A stretch of DNA of 64,000 nt from JBFXAF01 sp050184585 (GCA_050184585.1 JBFXAF010000007.1:216954-280953), one strand, 5' to 3'; shown: positions 15,512-24,226, counted from the first letter of the stretch. The notes: generated from the sequence alone by a model not told the origin. A program made the numbers and translations.

Positions 15512-15811
15512 ATGGCCACCACAGGCGACCGCAAGGAATATCCCATCTCGATGCGACTGCCGGAGTCGGATGTCGCGATGATCGATCGAGCCGCCACGTT
15601 GCGCGGCCGCTCGCGCACGGATTTCGTGCGCGATGCCGCCGTTCGCGCCGCCGAAGACGTCGTCATGGAGAACAGGCTGATCCGTATGAGCCCCGAGGGC
15701 TTTGCCGACTTCATGAAGGTGCTATCTGCTCCGGCCGCGCCGGTTCCTGAAATCGTCGAACTGGCCGAGCGGCCGGCCCCTTGGGAGGCCGGTTACGTCA
15801 CTAAGCGGTGA
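15512..15811 (+). CDS. DUF1778 (TacA-type) antitoxin
   Basis: A 99-residue antitoxin with an N-terminal ribbon-helix-helix (EYPISMRLPESDVAMIDRAATLRGRSRTDFVRDAAVRAAE) and a C-terminal toxin-wrapping tail containing the family motif SPEGFADFMKVL. It is preceded by a very strong Shine-Dalgarno (AAGGAGGTG). It pairs with the acetyltransferase gene 4 nt downstream and probably represses the shared promoter. Confidence 0.9.
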   Translation: MATTGDRKEYPISMRLPESDVAMIDRAATLRGRSRTDFVRDAAVRAAEDVVMENRLIRMSPEGFADFMKVLSAPAAPVPEIVELAERPAPWEAGYVTKR

Positions 15812-15815
15812 GGCC

Positions 15816-16328
15816 TTGCCCTTATCGGCTCCTGAACCGCTCACCGCTGCCCATGACGTCTCCGAGTTCTCCTGTGGCAAGCCCACCCTCGACCATTGGC
15901 TAAGGACGAGGGCGCTTTCCAATCAGGAAAGGGGGTTCACCGCTGTCATGGTCGTACATGACGCGGGGCGGGTTGTTGGCTACTACGGCCTTGCGCCTAC
16001 CGCCGTTGTTCCTTCGGCGCTGCCCCGTTCTATCCGTACAGGCCAGCCGCCGGACCCAGTGCCCTGCCTCCTTCTCGGCCAACTGGCCACCGACACGGCT
16101 TGGGCCGGTCGGGGTATCGGCACGGGGCTACTGAAACACGCGCTACAACGCTGCGTGCAGGCGGCGACTCTGGTCGGCGGGCGCGCGCTTATGGTCAATG
16201 CTGTCGATGCCGAGGCTGCGCAGTTCTGGCTGCGACGCGGCTTTTTGCCTTCGAAAGACGATCCGCTGGTTCTATTCCGCCCGATCTCCGCTATCGCCGC
16301 CTCGCTGGCCAACGTGAGGCTAGAATAG
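15816..16328 (+). CDS. GNAT-family (TacT-type) tRNA-acetylating toxin
   Basis: A 170-residue GNAT acetyltransferase of the TacT toxin family, known to acetylate the amino acid on charged tRNAs and stop translation. The acetyl-CoA-binding loop is visible as DTAWAGRGIGTGLLKHAL, and the family C-terminal YF-like element as AAQFWLRRGFLPSKDDPLVLF. The only usable start is TTG at 15816, 4 nt after the antitoxin stop, implying translational coupling. Confidence 0.88.
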   Translation: MPLSAPEPLTAAHDVSEFSCGKPTLDHWLRTRALSNQERGFTAVMVVHDAGRVVGYYGLAPTAVVPSALPRSIRTGQPPDPVPCLLLGQLATDTAWAGRGIGTGLLKHALQRCVQAATLVGGRALMVNAVDAEAAQFWLRRGFLPSKDDPLVLFRPISAIAASLANVRLE

Positions 16329-16489
16329 GCGCGAAAAGCCATTGGATGACCGTACAAGAAGGCCAGAAAACCGGCCCGAGCGATCAATGTCCGGACGGAT
16401 CGCTCAAATCAAAGCGAGGAAAATCACGCGACGCGCACAAAGGTAGAATGATTGACGCCTACCGAGCCGGCGCGATCTGTGTCACGCGC

Positions 16490-16780
16490 TTAGAGATTCT
16501 GGTACTTGTTGTGAATGCCGTTCGCGTTCTGGAGAAGCTTATCGACGAACTGCAGGGGCAGCTTCTTCTCCGTCACAAGCTCCTGCCGGATCACGAAATT
16601 GACCATCAACTCAAGGCAGGTCGCGCAGCGCAGCACCGCAACCGACCATTCTTCGCGCTCATAAAGTCCGAGCGCCTTGTTCCAGTTGCGCGCGACTTTT
16701 TCGTCGTCCGAAGCCTTGGAATACGGCTTCTTCCTCTTCTCGGTCTTCGTCCTTCCGAGGCTGCCTCTCTTCGCTATCAC
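16490..16780 (-). CDS. Small partner protein of the PHP-ATPase (HEPN-like helical, possibly truncated)
   Basis: A 96-residue basic, helical protein. The centre (RNWNKALGLYEREEWSVAVLRCATCLELMVNFVI) resembles the helical bundle of HEPN/DUF4145-type proteins, but no R-x4-6-H nuclease motif is seen. It starts with GTG at 16780, which follows the upstream ATPase stop by one nt (TGATGTG), so translation is coupled. It may be a C-terminally shortened version of a longer partner. Function unknown. Confidence 0.55.
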   Translation of the reverse strand: MIAKRGSLGRTKTEKRKKPYSKASDDEKVARNWNKALGLYEREEWSVAVLRCATCLELMVNFVIRQELVTEKKLPLQFVDKLLQNANGIHNKYQNL

Positions 16781-16781
16781 A

Positions 16782-19478
16782 TCAGAACCCGTATTTCAGG
16801 CGCCGCATCTCGAAAGCCGCCTTTCCGCCTTCCAGGGTTTCTCCGACCAATTCCCGCACATAGTCCGAGTCGATCGAACCGAGATTCCTGTCCGGCAAAT
16901 GTACTTCCGCACCATCCGACGACGCGGCGGGTTCAAGTGCCGCGATTAATTCCGCATCGCCCAGGACGGGTATGTTTGCGTTGTGGGTCGCAAAGACGAA
17001 CTGACGCCGCCGCTTCTCCTGCTTGATCTGCGGTACGATCCCATCGGTGATGAACCGGTTGTCCAGATCGTCCTCGGGCTGGTCGATCAGGAGCGGACCT
17101 GGCGAATCCAGCAGAAGAAGCAGGAGGACGGCGGTGGCTTTCTGCCCGGTGGATAGCTCATCCAGTTTCCGCCATACCGCCGGTGCACCTTCGCGCGCAA
17201 CATTGAGCTGCACGGTGGTGGTCGCCGGCAGGTCAATCTCTTCCAGTTCCATGACGAAGGATGAACTGGCAGCTGCAAGCTTCTCCGCCTGTGCGGGCGG
17301 CATGGGAAACGCGTCCAGTATGGCTTCCTTGCCTTCACGGCAGGCCTGCGCGAGGGCGCTCACCGAAAGCGGCTGCTTCTTGTTGAGCGCCTGCACCATG
17401 TCGGAGACGCGGCCGCCAAGCGTGCGCAGATGCTCTTCGAGCGCTGCCCGGTCGCCTGTCGCGGTAACGCCGACCTGAACCCGGTCGCCGAGCTTACGGC
17501 TGACCTTCTTCGCCGCGCGTTCGAGTGCCCGGAACTGTGCGGATTTTGTGTCCTCCCATTCCTCGAGCGCCTTGCGGCGTTTCTTGTTCGCCTCTTTCAG
17601 CTCATCCGCAAGTTTAGTTTGCCGGGTCTTTTTCGGCTCAAGCTGCTCGATGCGCTGCAGCACGGACGTGTACTCGCTGCCGTCTATGCCGTCCTTGGCG
17701 AGTTCCCGCAGCGTCTTCTGGTGCGCTTCCTCAACCTGCGCGCTCCGACCGTCCCATTCCGCGCGAACGCTCTGCAGGCCGGCGCGTGCCTTTTCAATCG
17801 CGCTATCGAGGGTGGCGAGTGCAGCGGCGGTTTCGGCCTTGAATGTCTCGATGTGCGGCTTCGCCTTGCGGAGAATGTCTGCGCCGCCAAGTTCTTTCAG
17901 GTTCTCTTCGTCAAGACGGGAAACGTCGGGCGCGTATTCTTCGCCGAAGGCCTCCCGCATCTCCTCCGCATCGTCAATGATAGCATCAACGCTTTTCAGG
18001 ACGCCTTCTTCGGTGACGAGCTGCTTCTTGTCTTTCAGTTTCTCCTCAAGACCGAGATCTCTGTAGCGCTGCAGGGTTTCACGCAAACCGGGAAGCGCAG
18101 AAAGCTCATCGTCAATCCGTTTCAGTTGCGTCTCGATCCCGGCGATCTCCGTTCTTGTGTCGCCGAGACGGTTGCGGATTTCGCTGCGTTTCGCCGCATC
18201 GCCGGCGCCGGCCTCGACAAAGCGGTCAAGCAGCCCGGTCAGGCGCTCGGGACTGCGGGCAAGCTCGGATATCTCGTGCTGCCCGAATATCTCGATCCCG
18301 GCGGACACGTCGCGCGTGGAAAGTTCCGTGAGCTCGCCGGATGAATCCTTTACGGTGGCGCGGTTTCCAACCGTGCGCTCTATAAGGTATTCCCGCGGCG
18401 ACGGGGTATGCGATCGCAGGAGCAGCGATACTTTCGTTCCCGCACCGAGCACCTGCGATACGAACGACTTGTGAAGCTTCGCGGCTTCGTCTCCGAGCGG
18501 CGGGATATCAAGCACGAAGCGAACGCTCTCGATAATGGTGGACTTGCCGGTTCCGCGGCCGCCGATCATCACGTTTAGATTGTCATTGAAGTGGATTCCG
18601 ATCCCGTCCAGGAACCCGCCTTCCCAGGCGATAGCCAGCAGTTCGCTATGGTCTTCGGGCTCTTCGTCCGAGACAAGCCGAATGCGCGAGACAGGATCGA
18701 GGAAGGCCTGCTTCAGACCTTCCACCGAGACGGACGCCATCTTGATCCAGCAACTCGCGCCGGGCGCAGCGGCCTGAGCGGGAGAACTCACATCCTGCGC
18801 GTTAATGACGGCGACCGGACGCTCGCGCATATAATCCGCGTTGCGGTTCAGGATGATCGGCCGGTGGCTCTCCGGCGCCTGATCGACCGGCCCCGGAAGG
18901 CAGCAGGCATGCAGGTGCTCGTGCCGCCATGCCTTGATGGCGGGCTGCCCGCGCAGCGTTGCAAGCAGGCCTCCGGCCGAGCAGACATGCGCTGCCACGG
19001 GTATGCCGCCCCACCGCTTCGTGCAGGCCGTCATCAACTCGTCGCAGTCTTTGGTGCCAGCTGGGGAATCTTCTGAGTCATCATGAACGCCGCAATCGCC
19101 GATAAAGCGGTCGATCTTGTCGATATCAGCGCCGGGATCGAACAGGCACAACAGGTGTACGCCGTCCTTTGAACAGGCTTCAAAGCCCCGAAAGACATGC
19201 AGGCCGCGCCGCTCGGCCGCGGCGGCCAGGCTCAGGCCCGATTTGACCCGGTAGTGATCGGTGATCGCGATGACTTCCACGCCCTGCGTCTGCAGTGCAT
19301 CCAGCACGGCGGTATTGTATGAATCTTCATCCGCAAAGGCCTCTCCCTTCGGATGACGCGTCACGTATTCGTAAGGGTTGACCTGCAGGGCGCATTTATA
19401 GAACCGCGCGCCGGAGGGCCGCTGTAGTGCGGCTGCTATGGCTTCCGGCAATATCGCGGTGCCGACCGGCTTGTCCAT
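16782..19478 (-). CDS. PHP-domain plus SMC-like ATPase (Ppl/TrlF-type defence protein)
   Basis: An 898-residue protein from ATG 19478 (strong AGGGGAG upstream). Residues 1-160 form a PHP-type phosphoesterase domain (VIAITDHYRV, FRGFEA, later VAAHVCSAGGLL). It lacks the usual first HxH. The rest is an SMC/RecN-like ABC ATPase with Walker A MIGGRGTGKSTII (about residue 310), a long coiled coil (about 420-700), a signature-like LSTGQKATA and Walker B LLIDQPEDDLD. This architecture matches the Ppl defence protein reported among predicted phage-defence genes and the TrlF family, where the PHP domain is the presumed nuclease effector and the ATPase the sensor. It is coupled to the 96-aa partner. 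Confidence 0.82.
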   Translation of the reverse strand: MDKPVGTAILPEAIAAALQRPSGARFYKCALQVNPYEYVTRHPKGEAFADEDSYNTAVLDALQTQGVEVIAITDHYRVKSGLSLAAAAERRGLHVFRGFEACSKDGVHLLCLFDPGADIDKIDRFIGDCGVHDDSEDSPAGTKDCDELMTACTKRWGGIPVAAHVCSAGGLLATLRGQPAIKAWRHEHLHACCLPGPVDQAPESHRPIILNRNADYMRERPVAVINAQDVSSPAQAAAPGASCWIKMASVSVEGLKQAFLDPVSRIRLVSDEEPEDHSELLAIAWEGGFLDGIGIHFNDNLNVMIGGRGTGKSTIIESVRFVLDIPPLGDEAAKLHKSFVSQVLGAGTKVSLLLRSHTPSPREYLIERTVGNRATVKDSSGELTELSTRDVSAGIEIFGQHEISELARSPERLTGLLDRFVEAGAGDAAKRSEIRNRLGDTRTEIAGIETQLKRIDDELSALPGLRETLQRYRDLGLEEKLKDKKQLVTEEGVLKSVDAIIDDAEEMREAFGEEYAPDVSRLDEENLKELGGADILRKAKPHIETFKAETAAALATLDSAIEKARAGLQSVRAEWDGRSAQVEEAHQKTLRELAKDGIDGSEYTSVLQRIEQLEPKKTRQTKLADELKEANKKRRKALEEWEDTKSAQFRALERAAKKVSRKLGDRVQVGVTATGDRAALEEHLRTLGGRVSDMVQALNKKQPLSVSALAQACREGKEAILDAFPMPPAQAEKLAAASSSFVMELEEIDLPATTTVQLNVAREGAPAVWRKLDELSTGQKATAVLLLLLLDSPGPLLIDQPEDDLDNRFITDGIVPQIKQEKRRRQFVFATHNANIPVLGDAELIAALEPAASSDGAEVHLPDRNLGSIDSDYVRELVGETLEGGKAAFEMRRLKYGF

Positions 19479-19815
19479 TGCATCTCCCCTGCCCAAGTTT
19501 CAAGCACGAAGCCAGAGTCCTTGGATTGACCACTTTATTCAAGGGATTTCGGAAATTTTACTCACAAGCGGCCGCTGCAAGGAGGAATACTGCACCGGTG
19601 CGATAGTAAGGGTGGTTATCGCTGACCGGCCTGCTGTTGTATGCGCCGCCGAAACGCCTATATTGCAGGTGTTCTTCGGAGTTGTTGCCGGATCGATACC
19701 AATCGCCGTCGTGCTGCCCGTCGCCATTTTTCTGATCGCGCTCATCGAGATGGTGGGCAGGAAGGTACGTGGTGACATGAAAGAAACTCTGACGAAAACC
19801 TCGAAAGAGAAACGC

Positions 19816-19935
19816 ATGAAGACGATCGCAACGAAGTGTTTGAACTATTTCCGCAACTTGTCAGGGCAAGCCCTGATCGTACTGGCGGCGATGGGTACAA
19901 GCATGACGGCAGAGGCCGCCGGATTCCAGCTATAA
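19816..19935 (+). CDS. Possible small exported or membrane peptide
   Basis: A 39-residue reading frame with a signal-like sequence (basic start, LIVLAAMGTSMTAEAA). The frame is open further upstream: from TTG 19663 or GTG 19669 it would add a hydrophobic segment (GSIPIAVVLPVAIFLIALIE) and make about 90 aa with two membrane helices. Ribosome binding sites are weak for all choices. A terminator-like hairpin follows the stop, which supports a real short transcript. No family recognised. Confidence 0.35.
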   Translation: MKTIATKCLNYFRNLSGQALIVLAAMGTSMTAEAAGFQL

Positions 19936-19939
19936 CGAC

Positions 19940-19964
19940 GCCGCGCCATCAGCGCGGCCTCTTT
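19940..19964 (+). terminator. Terminator-like hairpin
   Basis: GCCGCGC (19940-19946) pairs with GCGCGGC (19952-19958), followed by CTCTTT. It lies between two convergent small genes and could serve both. Confidence 0.5.
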
Positions 19965-19978
19965 CATGTCGCGGTCCG

Positions 19979-20191
19979 CTAGTCGAGGTTGTTGCGCTCC
20001 GACTCGTCGGGGTTCGACACCGGGGTTTTCACCCCGTTGATGGTTCGGACATGGTAGTTTGGGTACTTGCCGCTCTCAATCGCGGAGACAAACTGCGACC
20101 GGCTCATTGCGTTGCCGCGATAATTGTCCCGGAATTGCATGTTCCGGCCGCTGTCACTTTCGCGTGTGACAGAGACGCGCTTCCTGGCCAT
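19979..20191 (-). CDS. DUF3892-like small protein
   Basis: A 70-residue protein with the DUF3892 layout. A beta-rich N-terminus is followed by MSRSQFVSAIESGKYPNYHVRTINGVKTPVS, the family pattern in which a helix precedes a Y-x-V strand and a closing basic strand. Function unknown. It stands alone between the defence block genes, on the minus strand. Confidence 0.6.
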   Translation of the reverse strand: MARKRVSVTRESDSGRNMQFRDNYRGNAMSRSQFVSAIESGKYPNYHVRTINGVKTPVSNPDESERNNLD

Positions 20192-20391
20192 TGGCGCTCC
20201 TTATCAATCCGCCCTCACCTAATCATATCCCGAATCCCGGTAGAGAACAATAAGAGAACAGACAGCGGGGAACACGGGCCCTAGCTGGCGCGAAGGTGGT
20301 CTGCCAGTCCAGGATCACGTGGGCGTTCTGACGCGCATAGACGCCAATACAGCAGCGCCCATATCGCACGCAGCAAGATCGACTCCCAGAT

Positions 20392-20428
20392 TTGACATTG
20401 TCAGATATTTTCGTCTATTCTTCTGACA
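20392..20428 (+). promoter_or_regulatory. Promoter with operator for the QueC-like operon
   Basis: TTGACA at 20392-20397 and TATTCT at 20416-20421, 18 nt apart, just upstream of the first gene. A perfect inverted repeat TGTCAGA (20399-20405) / TCTGACA (20422-20428), 16 nt apart, brackets the -10. This is the layout of a repressor site; the XRE-ImmA protein encoded in the operon is the obvious candidate repressor. Confidence 0.6.
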
Positions 20429-20440
20429 TGGAGATTCGCG

Positions 20441-21004
20441 ATGAGTGATGGACCGCATAGAAGCCTGCCGATGCCCCGGCGCTGGAGGGACGTTGCCGAA
20501 AGGGCCGCCAAGGCCGTTTTCTCGGCTGATGACGTATGCGAGGCCATCACCCATGCGCTGCGAAAGGACGCAAAGGGGCTCCCGGTTGAATCCGTTCGCG
20601 AGGTTCTGGGGGTCGGCCGACAAGGCTATCTCTTTGCCGAAGACAGGCTCGGGGAAATAGAGGCGCTGAGAACGGGCTGCCGCGGGTCTGCTTTGGGAAA
20701 TACCTTTATCGACTGCGCAATCGAAGCCGCCGGTAACGGGCTTTACGGCGATGCTGCCTGCCGGACTGCGCTGGCGAATGCACTTGAGCAGTATACCCGC
20801 GACTGCTTCCGCGGTGTGGAGGAACATTACCTGCGCGAAGCAAGTGCGCGAAGTGCCGGGTTTGTTCGTGACCGCCTTGACGCAACCCGGGACGGATTTG
20901 CGTTCGGCACGCTCGCAAGCGATCTGGCATCGCCTGGCATACGGCAGAAACCGGCCTCGCGGCTGCCCAGGCATACCGGAATCGATGAGGGGCCGCCCCT
21001 ATGA
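20441..21004 (+). CDS. First gene of QueC-like operon, small protein of unknown fold
   Basis: A 187-residue soluble protein. It begins SDGPHRSLPMPRRWRDVAERAAKAVFS, then has a helical, acidic body and a disordered C-terminus rich in Pro and Arg. ATG 20441 has GGAG seven nt upstream, and the stop overlaps the next start (ATGA). I recognise no domain. Its position just before a QatC-like gene parallels QatB of the Qat defence system, so it may be the substrate or partner of the QueC-like enzyme, but sequence similarity to QatB is not evident to me. Confidence 0.7.
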   Translation: MSDGPHRSLPMPRRWRDVAERAAKAVFSADDVCEAITHALRKDAKGLPVESVREVLGVGRQGYLFAEDRLGEIEALRTGCRGSALGNTFIDCAIEAAGNGLYGDAACRTALANALEQYTRDCFRGVEEHYLREASARSAGFVRDRLDATRDGFAFGTLASDLASPGIRQKPASRLPRHTGIDEGPPL

Positions 21005-22374
21005 GTTCCGGCGTGGGTCAAAGCAGGATTCCTGAAAAGTCGATCGAGGTTACCGAGCGCGGGGGTGCCGCGTCCGGCGGCTGGGTTGCTTTCGATCTTG
21101 ACCGCGATTTCGAGTTTTCTACCGAAGCGCTGGAGACCTATGCCTTCGCAAGTTGGGAGCCTGTCATCTACGACGCCATGGTCGTCGCAGCGGCGATAGA
21201 ATACGGAGACAGGATTTTGAAACGGCCCCCGCGTGGGTGGGCGCGCCGGATTGCGTTGCGTATCCCTGTCCATGACCCGGACCGGTGGAATGACAGCGAA
21301 CTGTCGTCGGCCCTGCTTGATGCCGCGGGCTTCCTGACGGGCGATTACTGGTCGGTCGAATTTGTCGGGCGCGCAAACCCGGCACCGTCCCCGCACAATG
21401 ACTACCTGAACCTGCCCGTGCCGACTGAGGCAGTGCTCGCTTATAGCGATGGCATGGATTCGCGCGCCGTAGCGGGTTTGGTGGGCGCAGGGCTGGGAGC
21501 AAAGCTCGTGCGCGTCCGAGTGGGGAGCAATGAGATCGGGCGGCCTGACAAGAAGAGTCGTCGCGAGCCCTTCACGCTGGTTCCCTACAACGTTCCCTGC
21601 AACATGCCGAATAGAGAAGCCAGTGCGCGGAGCCGCGGCTTCAAGTTCGCGTTGATCAGCGGGATCGCGGCATATCTTTCCGGCGCAGGCGAAATCATCA
21701 TCCCCGAAAGCGGGCAGGGAGCAATTGGTCCCGCTATCGCTCCCGTCCTTCACGCCTACCCGGATTACCGGAACCATCCCCGGTTCACGCAAAGAATGGA
21801 GCGGCTGCTGAAAGCGCTGTTCCGCAGGGAAATACGCTACGTATTCCCGAGACTATGGAACACCAAGGGGGAAACCCTTCGATCGTTCGCGGCTCTTTCC
21901 GAAGGAAATACCTGGCATGCGACGCGGTCGTGCTGGAGAAGCAACCGCTGGAGCTCGGTCAACGGCAAGAGGCGGCAATGCGGTGTCTGCGCGGCCTGTA
22001 TGCTGCGGCGGGTAAGCGTACATGCTGCGGCGCTTACCGAGGCGGAAGATGCATATATCTGCACTGATTTGATGGCGGGCACCTTGGAGGAGGCCGTCGA
22101 TCGGAATTTCACGAGGATGACTCCCGCTTACCGTCAGTACGCGATTGCAGGTGTGCTGCACATGGACCATTTGGCCGACCTGGCGTCGAAAGACGGCCTC
22201 CCTGTCGTCCGCCGCCATGCCACTCTGCTCGGGCCTGCGCTCGGGCTGAGCAAGGATCAAACCGAAGAATCTCTCACGCGGATGCTGTCGGAGCATGCCC
22301 GTGAATGGAAGGAGTTCGTGCATTCGATGGGAAGCAATTCTTTCGTCAGGCAGTGGGTGCAGGCAGGCCTATGA
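21001..22374 (+). CDS. QueC-like (QatC-type) ATP-pyrophosphatase
   Basis: A 457-residue protein, about twice the length of housekeeping QueC (7-cyano-7-deazaguanine synthase). The first about 145 residues are an extra domain. The PP-loop motif is YSDGMDSRAVAGL (about residues 149-161), a variant of SGGxDS. A four-cysteine zinc site is present near residue 315-335 as RSCW followed by QCGVCAACMLRR. Both signatures are intact, so it should be an active ATP-dependent ligase or amidating enzyme acting on a carboxylate. Length and context match QatC-type proteins rather than queuosine biosynthesis, and no queD, queE or tgt gene is nearby. Starts by ATGA overlap with the previous gene. Confidence 0.85.
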   Translation: MSSGVGQSRIPEKSIEVTERGGAASGGWVAFDLDRDFEFSTEALETYAFASWEPVIYDAMVVAAAIEYGDRILKRPPRGWARRIALRIPVHDPDRWNDSELSSALLDAAGFLTGDYWSVEFVGRANPAPSPHNDYLNLPVPTEAVLAYSDGMDSRAVAGLVGAGLGAKLVRVRVGSNEIGRPDKKSRREPFTLVPYNVPCNMPNREASARSRGFKFALISGIAAYLSGAGEIIIPESGQGAIGPAIAPVLHAYPDYRNHPRFTQRMERLLKALFRREIRYVFPRLWNTKGETLRSFAALSEGNTWHATRSCWRSNRWSSVNGKRRQCGVCAACMLRRVSVHAAALTEAEDAYICTDLMAGTLEEAVDRNFTRMTPAYRQYAIAGVLHMDHLADLASKDGLPVVRRHATLLGPALGLSKDQTEESLTRMLSEHAREWKEFVHSMGSNSFVRQWVQAGL

Positions 22375-23555
22375 ACGCAAATATCGAAACCCTGCCGGAC
22401 AGCGAAATCGGGGAGCGGCTGCGTATCGCGCGCGAGGCCGCCCAGTTAACGCAAGCTGCCGCTGCCGAACAAATTGATGTCGCGCGCACCACGCTTGTTG
22501 CGATCGAGCGGGGACAGCGCCGTATTAAAACGAACGAGCTGCAGGAACTATGTTCGCTTTACGGGACGTCCGCGAATGCCATTCTACGGCAAGAAGCCGT
22601 TCATCTGGATATGGTGCCAAGATTCCGAAAGCTTGCCCATAGCGCGGATGACGCTGCCGAACGCGCTGCCGGCCTTCTCAACGATCTTGTCAGTGCCGAA
22701 GTGGAGCTGGAAAACGCGCTCGGCATCAAACGTGTGCGCAACTACCCACCCGAGCGGCCGATCTTGCCCGGCGATGTCCGGCAGCTGGCGGAGCAGGACG
22801 CCCAGGACCTTCGTGATTGGCTGGGGCTCGGCGCGGGGCCGGTTCTCGATATTGTCTCGTTGCTCGATCTCCAGCTTGGCATAAGGGTCTATGTGCGGCC
22901 TCTGGACGGCAAGATTTCTGGCCTGTTTGCCTATGACGACGCCGTGGGTGCATGCATGCTGCTCAATGCCAGTCATCCCGTTGGACGTATCATCCAAACC
23001 GGCGCACATGAACTTGGTCACTTCAACTCCGCGCGGCGGCAACCCGAAGTCCTGACGGAAGGGGAAGTCCCGCACTCCCGCGAAGAGCGCTATGCCGATC
23101 ATTTCGGCCGCTGCTTCGTTACTCCCGCGCGGGCGGTGAGACAGCGCTTCGCCGAAATCACTGCGGGACAGACCCATCTTACGCGCCGTCATATTATCCT
23201 TTTGGCAAGCGCGTTCGGGGTCGCCCGCGAGGCCATCGTTCGCAGGCTGGAAGAGCTGGGGCTTGCCAAGCGCGGTGCCTGGGACTGGTTTCAGACCAAC
23301 GGCGGAATCACCGACGAGCAAGCGCGTCAGGTGCTGGGCGAACTGCCTCTCCGTGGCAGCAGCCTTGTTGAAGCACAGGGGGCCGTGCCGCCGCGGTTGG
23401 CACTGCTCGCGCGCGAAGCGTGGAAACGCGGGTTCTATAGTGAAGGGCAGCTAGCGCGCCTTCTGAAGCTTGATCGCCATGAGGTACGGGAGCTGCTGGA
23501 CGGAGCCGAAAACGAGGAAAGCGAGGCCAATGAGCTTGTCAAGCTTCCTTACTGA
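22371..23555 (+). CDS. XRE-family regulator fused to ImmA/IrrE metallopeptidase
   Basis: A 394-residue protein. An N-terminal helix-turn-helix (IGERLRIAREAAQLTQAAAAEQIDVARTTLVAIERG, about residues 12-47) is followed by a zinc-protease domain with HELGH (GAHELGHFNSARR, about residue 223). A downstream acidic EERYADHF motif gives the probable third ligand. C-terminal helices may sense a signal. Such one-piece regulators repress a promoter and cleave a partner or themselves upon damage. It overlaps the QueC-like gene by ATGA and the PIN-like gene by 26 nt, so it is an integral member of the operon. Confidence 0.85.
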   Translation: MNANIETLPDSEIGERLRIAREAAQLTQAAAAEQIDVARTTLVAIERGQRRIKTNELQELCSLYGTSANAILRQEAVHLDMVPRFRKLAHSADDAAERAAGLLNDLVSAEVELENALGIKRVRNYPPERPILPGDVRQLAEQDAQDLRDWLGLGAGPVLDIVSLLDLQLGIRVYVRPLDGKISGLFAYDDAVGACMLLNASHPVGRIIQTGAHELGHFNSARRQPEVLTEGEVPHSREERYADHFGRCFVTPARAVRQRFAEITAGQTHLTRRHIILLASAFGVAREAIVRRLEELGLAKRGAWDWFQTNGGITDEQARQVLGELPLRGSSLVEAQGAVPPRLALLAREAWKRGFYSEGQLARLLKLDRHEVRELLDGAENEESEANELVKLPY

Positions 23556-24144
23556 GGCTCCGCGAACGATCGTGATTGATGCAAGCGTTGTCATAAATCT
23601 CAACGCGACGGAATGTGCCGCCGAGATACTGGATGCCGTTCCGTCCCCTTTTGTCGTCACGGACAATGTTCGTGCGGAACTGCGGTTCGGCTCGCGAAAC
23701 GGCCACGATGACGAAGAGCGGCTAAAGGCGCTCGTTGACGGCGGAGCGGTCGGCAGCGCTGCTCTCGACGCAAAGGGACTTGCGATTTACGAGACCCTGA
23801 TCAGTGGCTCCGCGGCGATGACGCTTGATGACGGAGAGGCGGCGACGATCGCCTGCGCCGTCCAGATGAACGGAATAGCGATGATCGACGAGCGAAAGGC
23901 GCGGAAAATCTGTGCCTCCCGCTTTGGATCGCTGCCGGTCGTTTCCACGGCCGAGTTGCTGGCGGACGGGTTCACCGAAACGGCCCTCGGGCCGCAAAGG
24001 CAGATAGAAGCGATCATTGCTGCCTTGCAAGGCGCCCGCATGCGCGTTCCGCCGGAGCATATCGAAATGGTCGTCGGATTGATCGGCGCTTCGAACGCCG
24101 CCTCCTGCCTTAGCCTGCCGCGCAAGGCGCGGGCGGCCTCCTAA
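23530..24144 (+). CDS. PIN-like (DUF3368-type) ribonuclease-like protein
   Basis: A 204-residue protein. The PIN active-site pattern is visible: first Asp in TIVIDASVVINL, an acidic residue in VTDNVRAELRF, a third in TLDDGEAATIACA, and a last Asp in AMIDERKARKIC. This is the DUF3368-like arrangement seen in toxins and nucleases. The ATG at 23530 lies inside the end of the protease gene, giving strong translational coupling. An additional about 50-residue C-terminal helical extension follows the PIN core. It may be the effector nuclease of the operon. Confidence 0.75.
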   Translation: MSLSSFLTEAPRTIVIDASVVINLNATECAAEILDAVPSPFVVTDNVRAELRFGSRNGHDDEERLKALVDGGAVGSAALDAKGLAIYETLISGSAAMTLDDGEAATIACAVQMNGIAMIDERKARKICASRFGSLPVVSTAELLADGFTETALGPQRQIEAIIAALQGARMRVPPEHIEMVVGLIGASNAASCLSLPRKARAAS

Positions 24145-24226
24145 GCGGGGGGATTTCGGTGGGTATAAGTTGTGCGGCGGCGCTATTAACATTTGGGCAG
24201 CAGGTTCGCTTGGGTAGAATAAGCGT

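Noticed and set aside
21001..22374. Queuosine biosynthesis or 7-deazaguanine DNA modification
   Set aside because: No queD, queE, folE, tgt or dpdA-like gene in the window, and the protein has an extra N-terminal domain.
20441..24144. Assignment as a complete QatABCD system
   Set aside because: No QatA ATPase and no TatD-type QatD; only the QueC-like gene and its position match.
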